This document shows positions 51,728 to 60,610 of a stretch of 64,000 bases of DNA, one piece after another. The stretch is from Streptomyces griseoluteus. GTDB lineage: Bacteria > Actinomycetota > Actinomycetes > Streptomycetales > Streptomycetaceae. Each line of letters begins with the position of its first letter. The first letter of the stretch is position 1. The notes under the pieces are model-generated. The model was not told the DNA's origin, did no database searches, and saw only the letters and a list, made by a program, of their open reading frames with translations. The stretch is from contig JOBE01000022.1 of assembly GCA_000717735.1 (NCBI GenBank), forward strand, positions 1 to 64,000, written 5' to 3'. The position numbers and the translations under genes are program-made.

Positions 51728-54646
51728 GTGACCCCGCACCCGCCGCCCTTCCGTGACCCGGCCCTCCCCGTCGACCGGCGCGTCGACGACCTGCTCGACC
51801 GGCTCACCGCCGACGAACGCCTGGCCCTGCTGCACCAGTTCACGCCCGCCGTCGACCGCCTCGGGCTCGCCGCCTTCCGCACCGGCCAGGAGGCCCTGCA
51901 CGGCGTCGCCTGGATGGGTCCCGCGACCGTGTTCCCGCAGTCCGTGGGACTGGGCGCGACCTGGCACCCGGAACTGGTGCGCCGGGTGGGCGAGGCGGTG
52001 TCCCGGGAGGTCCGGGCCCTGCGTGCCAAGGACGACCGGGCCGGCCTCAACGTCTGGGCGCCGACGGTGAACCTGCTGCGCAACCCGCTGTGGGGGCGCG
52101 GCGAGGAGGGGTACGCGGAGGACCCCGCGCTGACCGCCGCCATCGCCACCGCGTTCACGCGGGGGCTGCGCGGCGACCATCCCGTGTACTGGCGCACCGC
52201 ACCCGTGCTGAAGCACTGGCTCGCGCACAACAACGAGACCGCGCGGGACACGTCCTCGGCGTCCGTACGGCCCCGGGTGCTGCACGAGTACGACCTGCGG
52301 GCCTTCCGCGGCCCCGTCGAGGCGGGCGCGGTGGCCGGGGTGATGCCCGCGTACAACCTGGTCAACGGGCGCCCGAACCACCTCTCGCCGTACCTGGAGG
52401 ACACGCTGCGGGCCTGGACGGACCAGGAGCTCCTCGTCTGCTCGGACGCGGGCGCGCCGTCCAACCTGGTGGAGCCGCAGGGGTACTTCGCCACGCACGA
52501 GGAGGCCGTGGCGGCGGCGCTGCGCGCCGGTGTCGACTCCTTCACCGACCACGGCACGGACGCCTCGGTCATCCTGGGGCGGCTGCGCGGGGCGCTGGGT
52601 CGCGGCCTGATCGGCCCCGAGGACGTGGACCGGGCGGCACGGCGGCAGTTGACCGTCCGGTGCCTGCTCGGCGAGTTCGACCCGGCGGGCGGTCCGTACG
52701 CGGACGAGACCCGGTTCGACACCGCCGAGCACCGGGAGCTGGCCCGCGAGGCGGCGGAGGCGGCGGTCGTCCTGCTCGCCAACGAGCCCCTGGACGGGGA
52801 GGGCCCGCTGCTGCCGCTCGGCGGGCCGGAGCGGATCGCCGTGGTCGGACTGCTCGGCGACGCCTGCAAGCTGGACTGGTACAGCGGAGCGCTGCTGCAC
52901 CGGTCCTCGCCGCTCGACGGACTGCGCGAACGGTTCGGCGCGGACCGGGTGACCTTCACCGAGGGGGTGGACCGGATCCGGCTGCGCACCGCCTCCGGCG
53001 ACCTGCTGCGGGTGCCGGACGGCGGGCCCGCGGACACGGCGCGGGCGGCCGAGGCCGCGCTCGACCCGGCGCTGCTCGCGGGCCGCACCGATCTTCCGCC
53101 GCTTTACCCCGACGCCGAGGGCTCGGAACTCGCCCTGGTCGACTGGGGCGACGGGGTGCTGACCCTGCGTGCCCCCGACGGCCGGTACCTGTCGGTCGCC
53201 GAGGACGGGTTCGTCCGTGCCTCTGCGGAGGAGCCCGGCGGCTGGGTGGTCCAGGAGACCTTCCGGCTCGAAGCCGCGGGGGACGACGGGCCCGACGGCG
53301 GCCACGGGGCTGAAGAGGCTCAGGGGTCTCGCGGGTCTCACGGTGACGGTCACCTCCTTCTGCACCTGGGGTCGGGTGGCTACGTCTCTGTCGCCGCCGA
53401 CGGCGTGAAGGTTGCCGCCGCTCGCGAATCCGCCGAGGTCTTCTCGGTCGAGACCGTCGAGCGCGGCGAGGAGGCGGTCGCCCGGGCCGCCGCGGCGGCG
53501 GACGTGGTGGTGGTCGTCGCCGGCAACGACCCGCACATCAACGGACGCGAGACCGAGGACCGTACGACGCTCGCGCTGCCCGGCCACCAGGACCGGCTGT
53601 GGCGGGCCGCGCACGCGGCGAACCCGCGTACCGTCCTCGTCCTCGTCTCGTCCTACCCGTACGCGGTCCCGGAGGCCGCCGCCGCACTCCCCGCCCTGCT
53701 GTGGACCGCGCACGGCGGGCAGGCGGCGGGCACGGCCCTCGCGCGGGTCCTGGCCGGTGACGTCTCCCCCGCCGGGCGGCTCCCGCAGACCTGGTACGCG
53801 GCGGACGCGGACCTGCCGGACCTTCTCGACTACGACGTGATCGGCGGACGCCAGACCTATCTGTACTTCGACGGGACGCCGCTCTTCCCCTTCGGCCACG
53901 GACTGTCGTACACGACCTTCGACTACGAGGAGCTGACGGCGGCGGTCGACGGGGAGACCGTACGGCTCTCCTGCACCGTGACCAACACCGGCGCCGTCGC
54001 CTCGGACGAGGTGGCCCAGGTGTACGTACGCGCCGTGGCGCCCTCCGTGCCGCGCCCGCACCGCGAACTGGTCGCCCACGAGCGGGTACGGCTCGCGCCG
54101 GGCGCGTCGGCCACGCTCTCCTTCGAGGTGCCGGTGGCGGCACTCGGGTTCTGGGACGTCGCCCGCGGGCGGTGGACGGTGGAGCCGGGCGCGTACGAGT
54201 TCCAGGCGGGCGCGTCCAGCGCGGACATCCGGCGTGCCGTCCGCATCGAGACGGCGGGCGTGGCGCCGGGCCCGCGCCCGGTCCTCGTGGCGGGGCTTTC
54301 CGCGGCCGACTACGACGAGCAGTCCGGCACCGTGATCGTGGACCGCACGAAGGTCTCGGGCGACGCGGTGACCCCGGCGGACCCGGCGGAGGGCGGCACG
54401 CTCGTCTACCGTTCCTGCGACTTCGCCGGCGGCGGCTCCGGGGCGACGGTGACGGTCGCGGGCGAGGGCACGGTGGAACTGTCCCTCGCCGACGGCACAC
54501 GGCTTGCCCGCGTCGAGGTCCCGCCGACGGGCGGACCGTACGCCTACACCACCCTCGGGATCCCGCTGCTCCTCCATGGCGTGGTGGACCTCCGCATCGC
54601 CCTGCACGGCCCCCTGCGCCTCGCGCACGTCGGCTTCACCGGCTGA
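51728..54646 (+). CDS. GH3 glycosidase with fascin-like insert and C-terminal CBM-like domain
   Basis: 972 residues, starting at GTG with AAGGGAC six bases upstream. N-terminal GH3 barrel (about 15-320) has the nucleophile Asp240 in VCSDAGAPSN. The C-terminal GH3 sandwich is interrupted at about 416-577 by two beta-trefoil/fascin-like blocks (LRAPDGRYLSVAEDG, HLGSGGYVSVAADG) before continuing with GNDPHINGRETEDRTTLALP. A fibronectin-III-like domain (about 780-890) and a CBM6-like domain (about 895-972) end the chain. No signal peptide, so it acts on imported sugars. Beta-glucosidase, beta-xylosidase or arabinofuranosidase are possible. The gene is divergent from the ABC operon. Confidence 0.9.
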   Translation: MTPHPPPFRDPALPVDRRVDDLLDRLTADERLALLHQFTPAVDRLGLAAFRTGQEALHGVAWMGPATVFPQSVGLGATWHPELVRRVGEAVSREVRALRAKDDRAGLNVWAPTVNLLRNPLWGRGEEGYAEDPALTAAIATAFTRGLRGDHPVYWRTAPVLKHWLAHNNETARDTSSASVRPRVLHEYDLRAFRGPVEAGAVAGVMPAYNLVNGRPNHLSPYLEDTLRAWTDQELLVCSDAGAPSNLVEPQGYFATHEEAVAAALRAGVDSFTDHGTDASVILGRLRGALGRGLIGPEDVDRAARRQLTVRCLLGEFDPAGGPYADETRFDTAEHRELAREAAEAAVVLLANEPLDGEGPLLPLGGPERIAVVGLLGDACKLDWYSGALLHRSSPLDGLRERFGADRVTFTEGVDRIRLRTASGDLLRVPDGGPADTARAAEAALDPALLAGRTDLPPLYPDAEGSELALVDWGDGVLTLRAPDGRYLSVAEDGFVRASAEEPGGWVVQETFRLEAAGDDGPDGGHGAEEAQGSRGSHGDGHLLLHLGSGGYVSVAADGVKVAAARESAEVFSVETVERGEEAVARAAAAADVVVVVAGNDPHINGRETEDRTTLALPGHQDRLWRAAHAANPRTVLVLVSSYPYAVPEAAAALPALLWTAHGGQAAGTALARVLAGDVSPAGRLPQTWYAADADLPDLLDYDVIGGRQTYLYFDGTPLFPFGHGLSYTTFDYEELTAAVDGETVRLSCTVTNTGAVASDEVAQVYVRAVAPSVPRPHRELVAHERVRLAPGASATLSFEVPVAALGFWDVARGRWTVEPGAYEFQAGASSADIRRAVRIETAGVAPGPRPVLVAGLSAADYDEQSGTVIVDRTKVSGDAVTPADPAEGGTLVYRSCDFAGGGSGATVTVAGEGTVELSLADGTRLARVEVPPTGGPYAYTTLGIPLLLHGVVDLRIALHGPLRLAHVGFTG

Positions 54647-54663
54647 GGCCCGGCCGCGACAGC

Positions 54664-54705
54664 GCCGGGAGCCCGGCCCCGGACGTTCGGGGCCGGGCTC
54701 CCGGC
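54664..54705. terminator. Strong hairpin terminator after GH3 gene
   Basis: Perfect 18-bp arms with a GACGTT loop, 18 bp after the GH3 stop and 30 bp before the end of the convergent pyridoxamine-oxidase-like gene. Confidence 0.88.
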
Positions 54706-54734
54706 GTGCCTCGGGGCGGGTGCCGCCCCGGACC

Positions 54735-55193
54735 TCAGACCACCCACACGCCGTCCCGCATCAGCCGGCGTCCGACGAGTTCGGGCTCCTCGTGCCAGGC
54801 CTCCACCGAGGTGGGGCGGACCCGGAACCAGACGTACGAGGGGCCCGACTTCCGGGGGTCCCACTTCGACTTCGCGGCGAACTCCTCGATCGCCGGGGCC
54901 GGGACGTCCTCGTGAGAGAGGGTCGTCACCTCGCCGTCGATCAGGACGACGTCCCGGGTGTGCCCGAACGCGAGCCGCGCCCGTCCTCCGGTGCTGAGGT
55001 TGCGTCCGGTGGGATTGGTCAGCCGGGTGCAAAGCCAGATGTCCGCGCCGTCCCAGGAGAAGGCCAGCGGTACGAGGTACGGCGTCCCGTCGTCGCCCGC
55101 GGAGGCCACCCAGATGTCCACCTCTTCGGCCAGACGTGCGAGAACGTCCTTCTTGCGCTGTTCCGGACTTCGGATCGCTCGAGTGTGCGTCAT
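54735..55193 (-). CDS. Pyridoxamine 5'-phosphate oxidase-like flavin-binding protein
   Basis: 152 residues with a split-barrel fold: VDIWVASAGDDGTPYLVPLAFSWDGADIWLCT near 26-57 and TNPTGRNLSTGGRARLAFGHTRDVVLIDGEV. Probably binds FMN or F420. The ribosome site is weak. It stands alone, facing away from the GntR gene. Function unknown; family members include F420- or heme-related enzymes. Confidence 0.82.
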   Translation of the reverse strand: MTHTRAIRSPEQRKKDVLARLAEEVDIWVASAGDDGTPYLVPLAFSWDGADIWLCTRLTNPTGRNLSTGGRARLAFGHTRDVVLIDGEVTTLSHEDVPAPAIEEFAAKSKWDPRKSGPSYVWFRVRPTSVEAWHEEPELVGRRLMRDGVWVV

Positions 55194-55255
55194 GGCTCAG
55201 ACCCTACGGCCGCACACCCCGCCCCCAAGGCCGTAGAAAACGCTTGCTAGAAGCA

Positions 55256-55284
55256 TTGACGAAACACGAACGCCCCCATAGCTT
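55256..55284 (+). promoter_or_regulatory. Predicted promoter of GntR-dehydratase operon
   Basis: TTGACG, 17-base spacer, TAGCTT, about 60 bp before the GntR ATG, just upstream of a TCATATATGA palindrome. Confidence 0.5.
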
Positions 55285-55306
55285 CATGCCCGTTGCACTT
55301 CGTACG

Positions 55307-55316
55307 TCATATATGA
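55307..55316. promoter_or_regulatory. Palindrome TCATATATGA, possible GntR operator
   Basis: AT-rich perfect 10-bp palindrome just downstream of the predicted promoter and 31 bp before the GntR ATG; size and position suit FCD-type GntR repressors. Confidence 0.55.
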
Positions 55317-55346
55317 GACGCGATACATGAGATCTGAGAGTGCGCC

Positions 55347-55997
55347 ATGGCCTTCGCCCCCAGCCCCATCCCCTCCAGGACCCAGTACGTCCTGGAAGCG
55401 ATCAAGCACGACATCCTCACCGGGGGACTCAGACCCGGGCAGGCGCTCGTGGAGACCGAACTCGCCGCGCGGTTCGGGGTGTCGAAGACCCCCGTCCGGG
55501 AGGCGCTCAAGACCCTCGCGGGCAGCGGGCTCGTGGTGATGAGCCAGTACAAGGGCGTCACGGTCCGGATGGTCGACGCGGACATGGCCCGCGCCGTCTA
55601 CGACGTGCGGCTGCTCCTCGAGCCCGAGGCGGTGCGCCGCGCCGTCGGCTCCGGTGCCCCGCTCGACGCGGCACACGAGGCGCTGCGCCGGGCGGCCGGC
55701 GCCGAGGACCCGGCCGAACGGTCCCTGGCCAACCGTGACTTCCACCGCGCGCTCTACCTGCCCTGCGGCAACCCGCTGCTCGGCCGGATGCTCGACGAGG
55801 TCCGCGACCAGGCCGCACTGGTCTCCACGGTCGCCTGGGCCGCCGTTCCCTCCTGGGAACGCGAGGCCGCGGAGCACGAGGAGATCCTGCGGCTCGCCGC
55901 CGAGCGCGACGTCGACGGAGCCGGCCGGGCCGTGCACGACCACATCGCCTCGTTCGTCGAGCGCGCCTTCCCCCACTCCCCCCTGGACAGCGAGTGA
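55347..55997 (+). CDS. GntR-family (FCD) regulator
   Basis: 216 residues. N-terminal winged HTH (GGLRPGQALVETELAARFGVSKTPVREALKTL) and an all-helical FCD effector domain with histidine-rich ligand pocket (NRDFHRALY, EREAAEHEEILRL, VHDHIASF). FCD regulators bind small acids. It overlaps the following dehydratase gene by four bases, so it is coupled to the pentonate operon, probably as its autoregulated repressor. Confidence 0.88.
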   Translation: MAFAPSPIPSRTQYVLEAIKHDILTGGLRPGQALVETELAARFGVSKTPVREALKTLAGSGLVVMSQYKGVTVRMVDADMARAVYDVRLLLEPEAVRRAVGSGAPLDAAHEALRRAAGAEDPAERSLANRDFHRALYLPCGNPLLGRMLDEVRDQAALVSTVAWAAVPSWEREAAEHEEILRLAAERDVDGAGRAVHDHIASFVERAFPHSPLDSE

Positions 55998-56902
55998 GCA
56001 TGGAATTCGAGACCCTGAGGGCCGCCCTCGCCGACGTCGTGGCCATCCCGGTCACCCCGTTCGCCGAGGACGGCTCCGTGGACACCGCCACGCACCGGGC
56101 GCTGCTGCGCCGGCTGCTCGACGGCGGGGTCCGCACCCTCACCCCGAACGGCAACACCGGAGAGTTCTACGCCCTCACCCCCGAGGAGCGCCGCCTCGTC
56201 ACCGAGGTGACCGTCGAGGAGGCCGGCGACCGCGCCGCGATCCTGGTCGGCGTCGGCCACGACGTACCGACGGCGGTCGAGGCCGCCCGGCACGCCCGTT
56301 CCGTCGGCGCCCAGATGCTGATGGTCCACCAGCCCGTCCACCCGTACGTCTCCGAGAGCGGCTGGGTCGCCTACCACCGGGCCATCGCCGAGGCCGTGCC
56401 GGAGCTCGGGGTGGTCCCCTACATCCGCAACCCGCTGCTGAGCGGGTCCCGGCTCGCCGAGCTGGCCGACGGGTGCCCCAACGTCATCGGCGTGAAGTAC
56501 GCGGTGCCGGACGCGGCGCGGTTCGCCGGCTTCGCCCGGGACGCGGGCCTCGACCGCTTCGTGTGGGTGGCGGGCCTGGCCGAGCCGTACGCCCCCTCGT
56601 ACTTCGCGAGCGGCGCCACCGGCTTCACCTCCGGACTCGTCAACGTCTCCCCGGCGCTCTCCCTGGAGATGCTGGGCGCGCTGCGGGCCGGCGACTACCG
56701 GGCCGCGATGAAGGTGTGGGAGCGGATCCGCCGCTTCGAGGAGCTGCGGGCGGCCAACTCGAGCGCCGACAACGTGACCGTGGTCAAGGAGGCCCTCGCC
56801 TCGCTCGGTCTGTGCCGCCGTGACATCCGGCCGCCGAGCCGTGAACTCCCCGAGAGCGACCGGGCCGAGGTCGCCGCGATAGCCGCCGGCTGGCCGGCAT
56901 GA
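55994..56902 (+). CDS. DHDPS-family keto-deoxy sugar acid dehydratase/aldolase
   Basis: 302 residues. DapA/NAL barrel: PNGNTGEFYALTPEER near 51-66, catalytic Tyr in VVPYIRNP near 143 and Schiff-base Lys168 in VIGVKYA. Followed by an IlvD/Edd-type dehydratase, the likely role is dehydration of 2-keto-3-deoxy-pentonate (L-KDA dehydratase) or cleavage of a keto-deoxy acid. I start at GTG overlapping the GntR stop; an ATG six bases later is the alternative. It overlaps the next gene by four bases. Confidence 0.82.
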   Translation: MSMEFETLRAALADVVAIPVTPFAEDGSVDTATHRALLRRLLDGGVRTLTPNGNTGEFYALTPEERRLVTEVTVEEAGDRAAILVGVGHDVPTAVEAARHARSVGAQMLMVHQPVHPYVSESGWVAYHRAIAEAVPELGVVPYIRNPLLSGSRLAELADGCPNVIGVKYAVPDAARFAGFARDAGLDRFVWVAGLAEPYAPSYFASGATGFTSGLVNVSPALSLEMLGALRAGDYRAAMKVWERIRRFEELRAANSSADNVTVVKEALASLGLCRRDIRPPSRELPESDRAEVAAIAAGWPA

Positions 56903-58635
56903 GCGACACCGGCACCGGGCGCGGGCCCGAGGAGCTCCGCAGCCACCAGTGGTACGGCACGGACGGGCTGCGTTCGTTCAGCCACCGCGCCCGCACCCGG
57001 CAGCTCGGCTATCTGCCCGAGGAGCACCTCGGCAAGCCGGTCATCGCGATCCTCAACACCTGGTCCGACATCAACCCCTGCCACGTCCATCTGCGCGACC
57101 GCGCGCAGGCCGTGAAGCGGGGGGTGTGGCAGGCCGGTGGTTTTCCGCTCGAATTCCCGGTCTCCACCCTGTCGGAGACCTTCCAGAAGCCGACCCCGAT
57201 GCTCTACCGCAACCTCCTCGCCCTGGAGACGGAGGAGCTGCTGCGCTCGTACCCGGTGGACGGGACCGTCCTCATGGGCGGCTGCGACAAGACGACCCCG
57301 GCGCTCCTCATGGGCGCGGCCTCGGTCGACCTGCCGACCGTCTTCGTCCCGGCCGGTCCGATGCTGCCGGGTCACTGGCGGGGCGAGACCCTGGGCTCCG
57401 GTACGGACATGTGGAAGTACTGGGACGAGAAGCGGGCCGGTCTGATCGGCGACTGCGAGATGGCGGAGCTTGAGAGCGGTCTGGCCCGTTCCCCCGGCCA
57501 CTGCATGACGATGGGCACGGCGTCCACGCTGACCGCCGCGGCGGAAACCCTGGGCGTGACCGTGCCGGGTGCCTCCTCGGTGCCGGCGGTGGACTCGGGC
57601 CATGACCGGATGGCCGCCGCCTCGGGGCTGCGGATCGTGGAGCTCGTACGGCAGGACCTGCGGCTCTCGCGGTTGCTCACCCGGGAGGCGTACGAGGACG
57701 CGGTCGCCGCGGTGCTCGCGCTCGGCGGTTCGACCAACGCGGTCATCCATCTCATCGCCATGGCGGGGCGTTCGGGGGTGCAGCTGACGCTCGACGACTT
57801 CGACCGGATCGCGCGGACCGTCCCGGTCCTCGCGAACCTGCGGCCGGGCGGCAAGTACCTCATGGAGGACTTCCACTTCGCGGGCGGCATGACGGGCTTC
57901 CTGTCCCGGCTCACCGACGTGCTGCACCTGGACCGGCCCACCGTCTCGCACGCCACGCTGCGGGAACAGCTCGACGGCGCGCTCGTGCACGACGAGGACG
58001 TCATCCGGGAGCGGTCGCGGCCGCTGGCCGCCGAGGGCGGCGTGGCGGTGCTGCGCGGCAACCTCTGTCCCGACGGTGCGGTCATCAAGCACATCGCGGC
58101 CGAGCCGGGGCTGCTCAAGCACACCGGTCCCGCGATCGTCTTCGACGACTACCGGTCGATGCAGCGGACCATCGACGACCCGGCGCTCGGCATCACGCCC
58201 GAGCACGTGCTCGTGCTGCGCGGTGCGGGCCCCAAGGGCGGTCCCGGGATGCCGGAGTACGGGATGCTGCCCATCCCCCGGTACCTGCTCGAACAGGGCG
58301 TCCGGGACATGGTGCGGATCTCCGACGCCCGGATGAGCGGGACGAGCTACGGGGCGTGCGTGCTGCACGTGGCGCCCGAGTCCCATGTCGGCGGACCCCT
58401 TGCCCTCGTCCGTACGGGCGATACGATCACCCTCGACGTCGCCGCACGCTCCCTCCACCTGCACGTCACGGACGAGGAGCTGGACAGCCGGCGGGCCTCG
58501 TGGACACCGCCGCCGGCCCGGTACGAACGCGGCTACGGCGCGCTCTACATGGAGCAGATCTCCCAGGCCGACACCGGCTGCGACTTCGAGTTCCTCGCGC
58601 GGCCCGGCGCCACCCCCGACCCGTACGCGGGCTGA
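56899..58635 (+). CDS. IlvD/Edd-family dehydratase, probable L-arabinonate dehydratase
   Basis: 578 residues. The three Fe-S cluster cysteines are present: Cys61 in INPCHVHLRD, Cys129 in LMGGCDKTTP and Cys202 in SPGHCMTMGTAST. The layout fits the pentonate dehydratase group (L-arabinonate/D-xylonate) of IlvD/Edd. ATG overlaps the upstream stop by four bases. With the DapA-like gene this gives the core of an oxidative (Weimberg-type) pentose route; the first dehydrogenase and the final aldehyde dehydrogenase are not in the window. Confidence 0.88.
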   Translation: MSDTGTGRGPEELRSHQWYGTDGLRSFSHRARTRQLGYLPEEHLGKPVIAILNTWSDINPCHVHLRDRAQAVKRGVWQAGGFPLEFPVSTLSETFQKPTPMLYRNLLALETEELLRSYPVDGTVLMGGCDKTTPALLMGAASVDLPTVFVPAGPMLPGHWRGETLGSGTDMWKYWDEKRAGLIGDCEMAELESGLARSPGHCMTMGTASTLTAAAETLGVTVPGASSVPAVDSGHDRMAAASGLRIVELVRQDLRLSRLLTREAYEDAVAAVLALGGSTNAVIHLIAMAGRSGVQLTLDDFDRIARTVPVLANLRPGGKYLMEDFHFAGGMTGFLSRLTDVLHLDRPTVSHATLREQLDGALVHDEDVIRERSRPLAAEGGVAVLRGNLCPDGAVIKHIAAEPGLLKHTGPAIVFDDYRSMQRTIDDPALGITPEHVLVLRGAGPKGGPGMPEYGMLPIPRYLLEQGVRDMVRISDARMSGTSYGACVLHVAPESHVGGPLALVRTGDTITLDVAARSLHLHVTDEELDSRRASWTPPPARYERGYGALYMEQISQADTGCDFEFLARPGATPDPYAG

Positions 58636-58705
58636 GCCCCGCCGCCGCCGAACTCCGGGCCGTGCCGGCCCCGCAAGCCCCATCAGCTCCACCCGCCCCA
58701 CCTTG

Positions 58706-58720
58706 TCCGAAATATCGAAC
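58706..58720. promoter_or_regulatory. IclR-type operator TCCGAAATATCGAAC
   Basis: Twelve of 14 core bases identical to the site upstream of the enolase-superfamily gene at 40.79 kb; lies 40 bp before the first permease gene. Confidence 0.65.
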
Positions 58721-58729
58721 GACGTTCGC

Positions 58730-58739
58730 GAAGCGCTTC
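58730..58739. promoter_or_regulatory. Palindrome GAAGCGCTTC
   Basis: Core of the TCGAAGCGCTTCGA operator seen at 44 and 51 kb (flanks differ), 21 bp before the permease ATG, adjacent to the IclR-type site. Confidence 0.5.
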
Positions 58740-58760
58740 ACCGAGAACGGAGCCGCCGTC

Positions 58761-59699
58761 ATGGCCTCAGCTGTGACCAAACCGCCCCAAGCCGTCACGG
58801 CACGGGGGCGCCGCCGCACGGGAGCGACCCCCCGCCGACTGCCGTACCTGCTGATCGCCCCCGCCGGACTGCTGATGCTGGGCTTCATCGCCTACCCGGT
58901 GCTCAGCGTCTTCTACTACAGCCTCCAGCACTACAACCCCACGAAGCCCTGGCGGAACGGCTTCGCCGGCATGGAGAACTTCACCCGGATCTTCACGGAC
59001 GACCCGCACTTCTGGGGGACGCTGACCTTCAGCCTCAAGTGGGTCGTCGTCGAGGTGACGCTCCAGCTGCTCTTCGGTCTCGCGCTCGCCCTCATCGTGA
59101 ACCAGACCTTCGTCGGCCGCGCCCTGGGCCGCGCCCTGGTCTTCTCCCCCTGGGCCGTCTCCGGCGTGCTGACCTCCGCGATCTGGGTGCTGCTCTACAA
59201 CTCCCAGACCGGCATCAGCCGGTACCTGGCGGACATGGGGATGGGCACGTACGGCACGTCCTGGCTCTCCGACACCGCCACCGTCTTCCCCGCGGCGATC
59301 ATCGCCGACCTCTGGCGCGGAGTACCCTTCTTCGCCATCCTCATCCTGGCCGACCTCCAGTCCGTACCGAAGGACCTGTACGAGGCGGCCGAGGTCGACG
59401 GGGCGGGCCGGGTCCGCCAGTTCGTCCACATCACACTGCCCCACATCCGGGACGCGATCGTCCTCTCCACGCTGCTGCGCGCGGTGTGGGAGTTCAACAA
59501 CGTCGACCTGCTGTACACGCTGACCGGCGGCGGACCCGCGGGCGAGACCACCACGCTGCCGCTGTACATCGCCCACACCAGCGTCGACGCCCACAACTTC
59601 GGGTACGCCTCCGCCCTCACCACGGTGGCGTTCGTGATTCTTCTCTTCTGCTCGATGGTCTATCTGCGCCTGAGCAAGTTCGGAGGCGACGGCAAGTGA
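58761..59699 (+). CDS. Sugar ABC transporter permease (MalF type)
   Basis: 312 residues, six helices and EAA motif EAAEVDGAGRVRQFVHITLPHIRDAI. The start ATG has CGGAG at about ten bases. Preceded by two operator-like motifs. Its operon holds no binding-protein or ATPase gene before the window end. Confidence 0.92.
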   Translation: MASAVTKPPQAVTARGRRRTGATPRRLPYLLIAPAGLLMLGFIAYPVLSVFYYSLQHYNPTKPWRNGFAGMENFTRIFTDDPHFWGTLTFSLKWVVVEVTLQLLFGLALALIVNQTFVGRALGRALVFSPWAVSGVLTSAIWVLLYNSQTGISRYLADMGMGTYGTSWLSDTATVFPAAIIADLWRGVPFFAILILADLQSVPKDLYEAAEVDGAGRVRQFVHITLPHIRDAIVLSTLLRAVWEFNNVDLLYTLTGGGPAGETTTLPLYIAHTSVDAHNFGYASALTTVAFVILLFCSMVYLRLSKFGGDGK

Positions 59700-60610
59700 C
59701 AGCCGAGTCCACCCTCAGCCCGGTCCCGGCCGCCGCCACGCAGGCGGCACCGCCGCCCGACCGGACCCCGCCCACCGTCCCCCGCGCCAAGCGCCGGGCC
59801 TGGGACGAGGTGCCCCGCTGGCAGATCTACCTGCCCCTCGGGATCTACCTGGTCTTCACCCTGGTCCCCTTCTACTGGATCATCCTCTTCGCCGTACGGC
59901 CCGCCGGCTCCACCTCGCTGCTGCCCTGGCCGATGACGACCGCCCACTTCGAGAAGGTGTGGAACGAGCGCTCCTTCGGCGTCTTCTTCCAGAACAGCCT
60001 GCTCATCGGCGTCGCGGTCCTGGTGATGACCACCGTCGTCGCCCTCGCCGGCGGATACGCCCTCGCCCGGTTCGACTTCCGGATCAAGAAGGGCTTCATG
60101 CTGGCCCTGCTCTGCTCCCAGTTCGTCCCCGGCGCCCTGCTCCTCGTCCCGCTGTTCCAGATCTTCGCCGAACTGAAGATGATCAACTCCCTCGGCAGCG
60201 TCATCATCGCCGAGACCGTCTTCCAGCTCCCGCTGTCGATGATCCTCATCAGCGGCTTCATCAGGAACGTGCCGTACTCCCTGGAGGAGGCCGCCTGGGT
60301 CGACGGCTGCAACCGCTTCAGCGCCTTCCGGATCGTCGTCCTCCCGCTGCTCAGGCCCGGTCTGGTCGCCGTCGGCTCCTTCGCCTTCGTCCACGCCTGG
60401 AACCACTTCCTCTTCGCCCTGATGTTCCTCAGCAGCCAGGACAAGCAGACGATCCCGGTCGGCCTCAACACCCTCATGGGCGCCGACAGCGTCGACCTCG
60501 GAGCGCTCGCCGCGGGCGGCGTCATCGCCGCCGTCCCCGTCGTCATCGTCTTCGGGTTCATCCAGAAGTGGCTCGTCACCGGCTTCAGCGCGGGGGCGGT
60601 GAAGGGATGA
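59696..60610 (+). CDS. Sugar ABC transporter permease (MalG type)
   Basis: 304 residues, long proline-rich N-terminal tail (about 1-35) then six helices, EAA motif EAAWVDGCNRFSAFRIVVLPLLRPGL. GTG start overlaps the previous stop by four bases. Channel partner of the preceding permease. Confidence 0.92.
   Translation: MTAESTLSPVPAAATQAAPPPDRTPPTVPRAKRRAWDEVPRWQIYLPLGIYLVFTLVPFYWIILFAVRPAGSTSLLPWPMTTAHFEKVWNERSFGVFFQNSLLIGVAVLVMTTVVALAGGYALARFDFRIKKGFMLALLCSQFVPGALLLVPLFQIFAELKMINSLGSVIIAETVFQLPLSMILISGFIRNVPYSLEEAAWVDGCNRFSAFRIVVLPLLRPGLVAVGSFAFVHAWNHFLFALMFLSSQDKQTIPVGLNTLMGADSVDLGALAAGGVIAAVPVVIVFGFIQKWLVTGFSAGAVKG

Noticed and set aside
58636..58700. Terminator after the arabinonate dehydratase gene
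   Set aside because: Only scattered GC pairing; no stem longer than a few bases.
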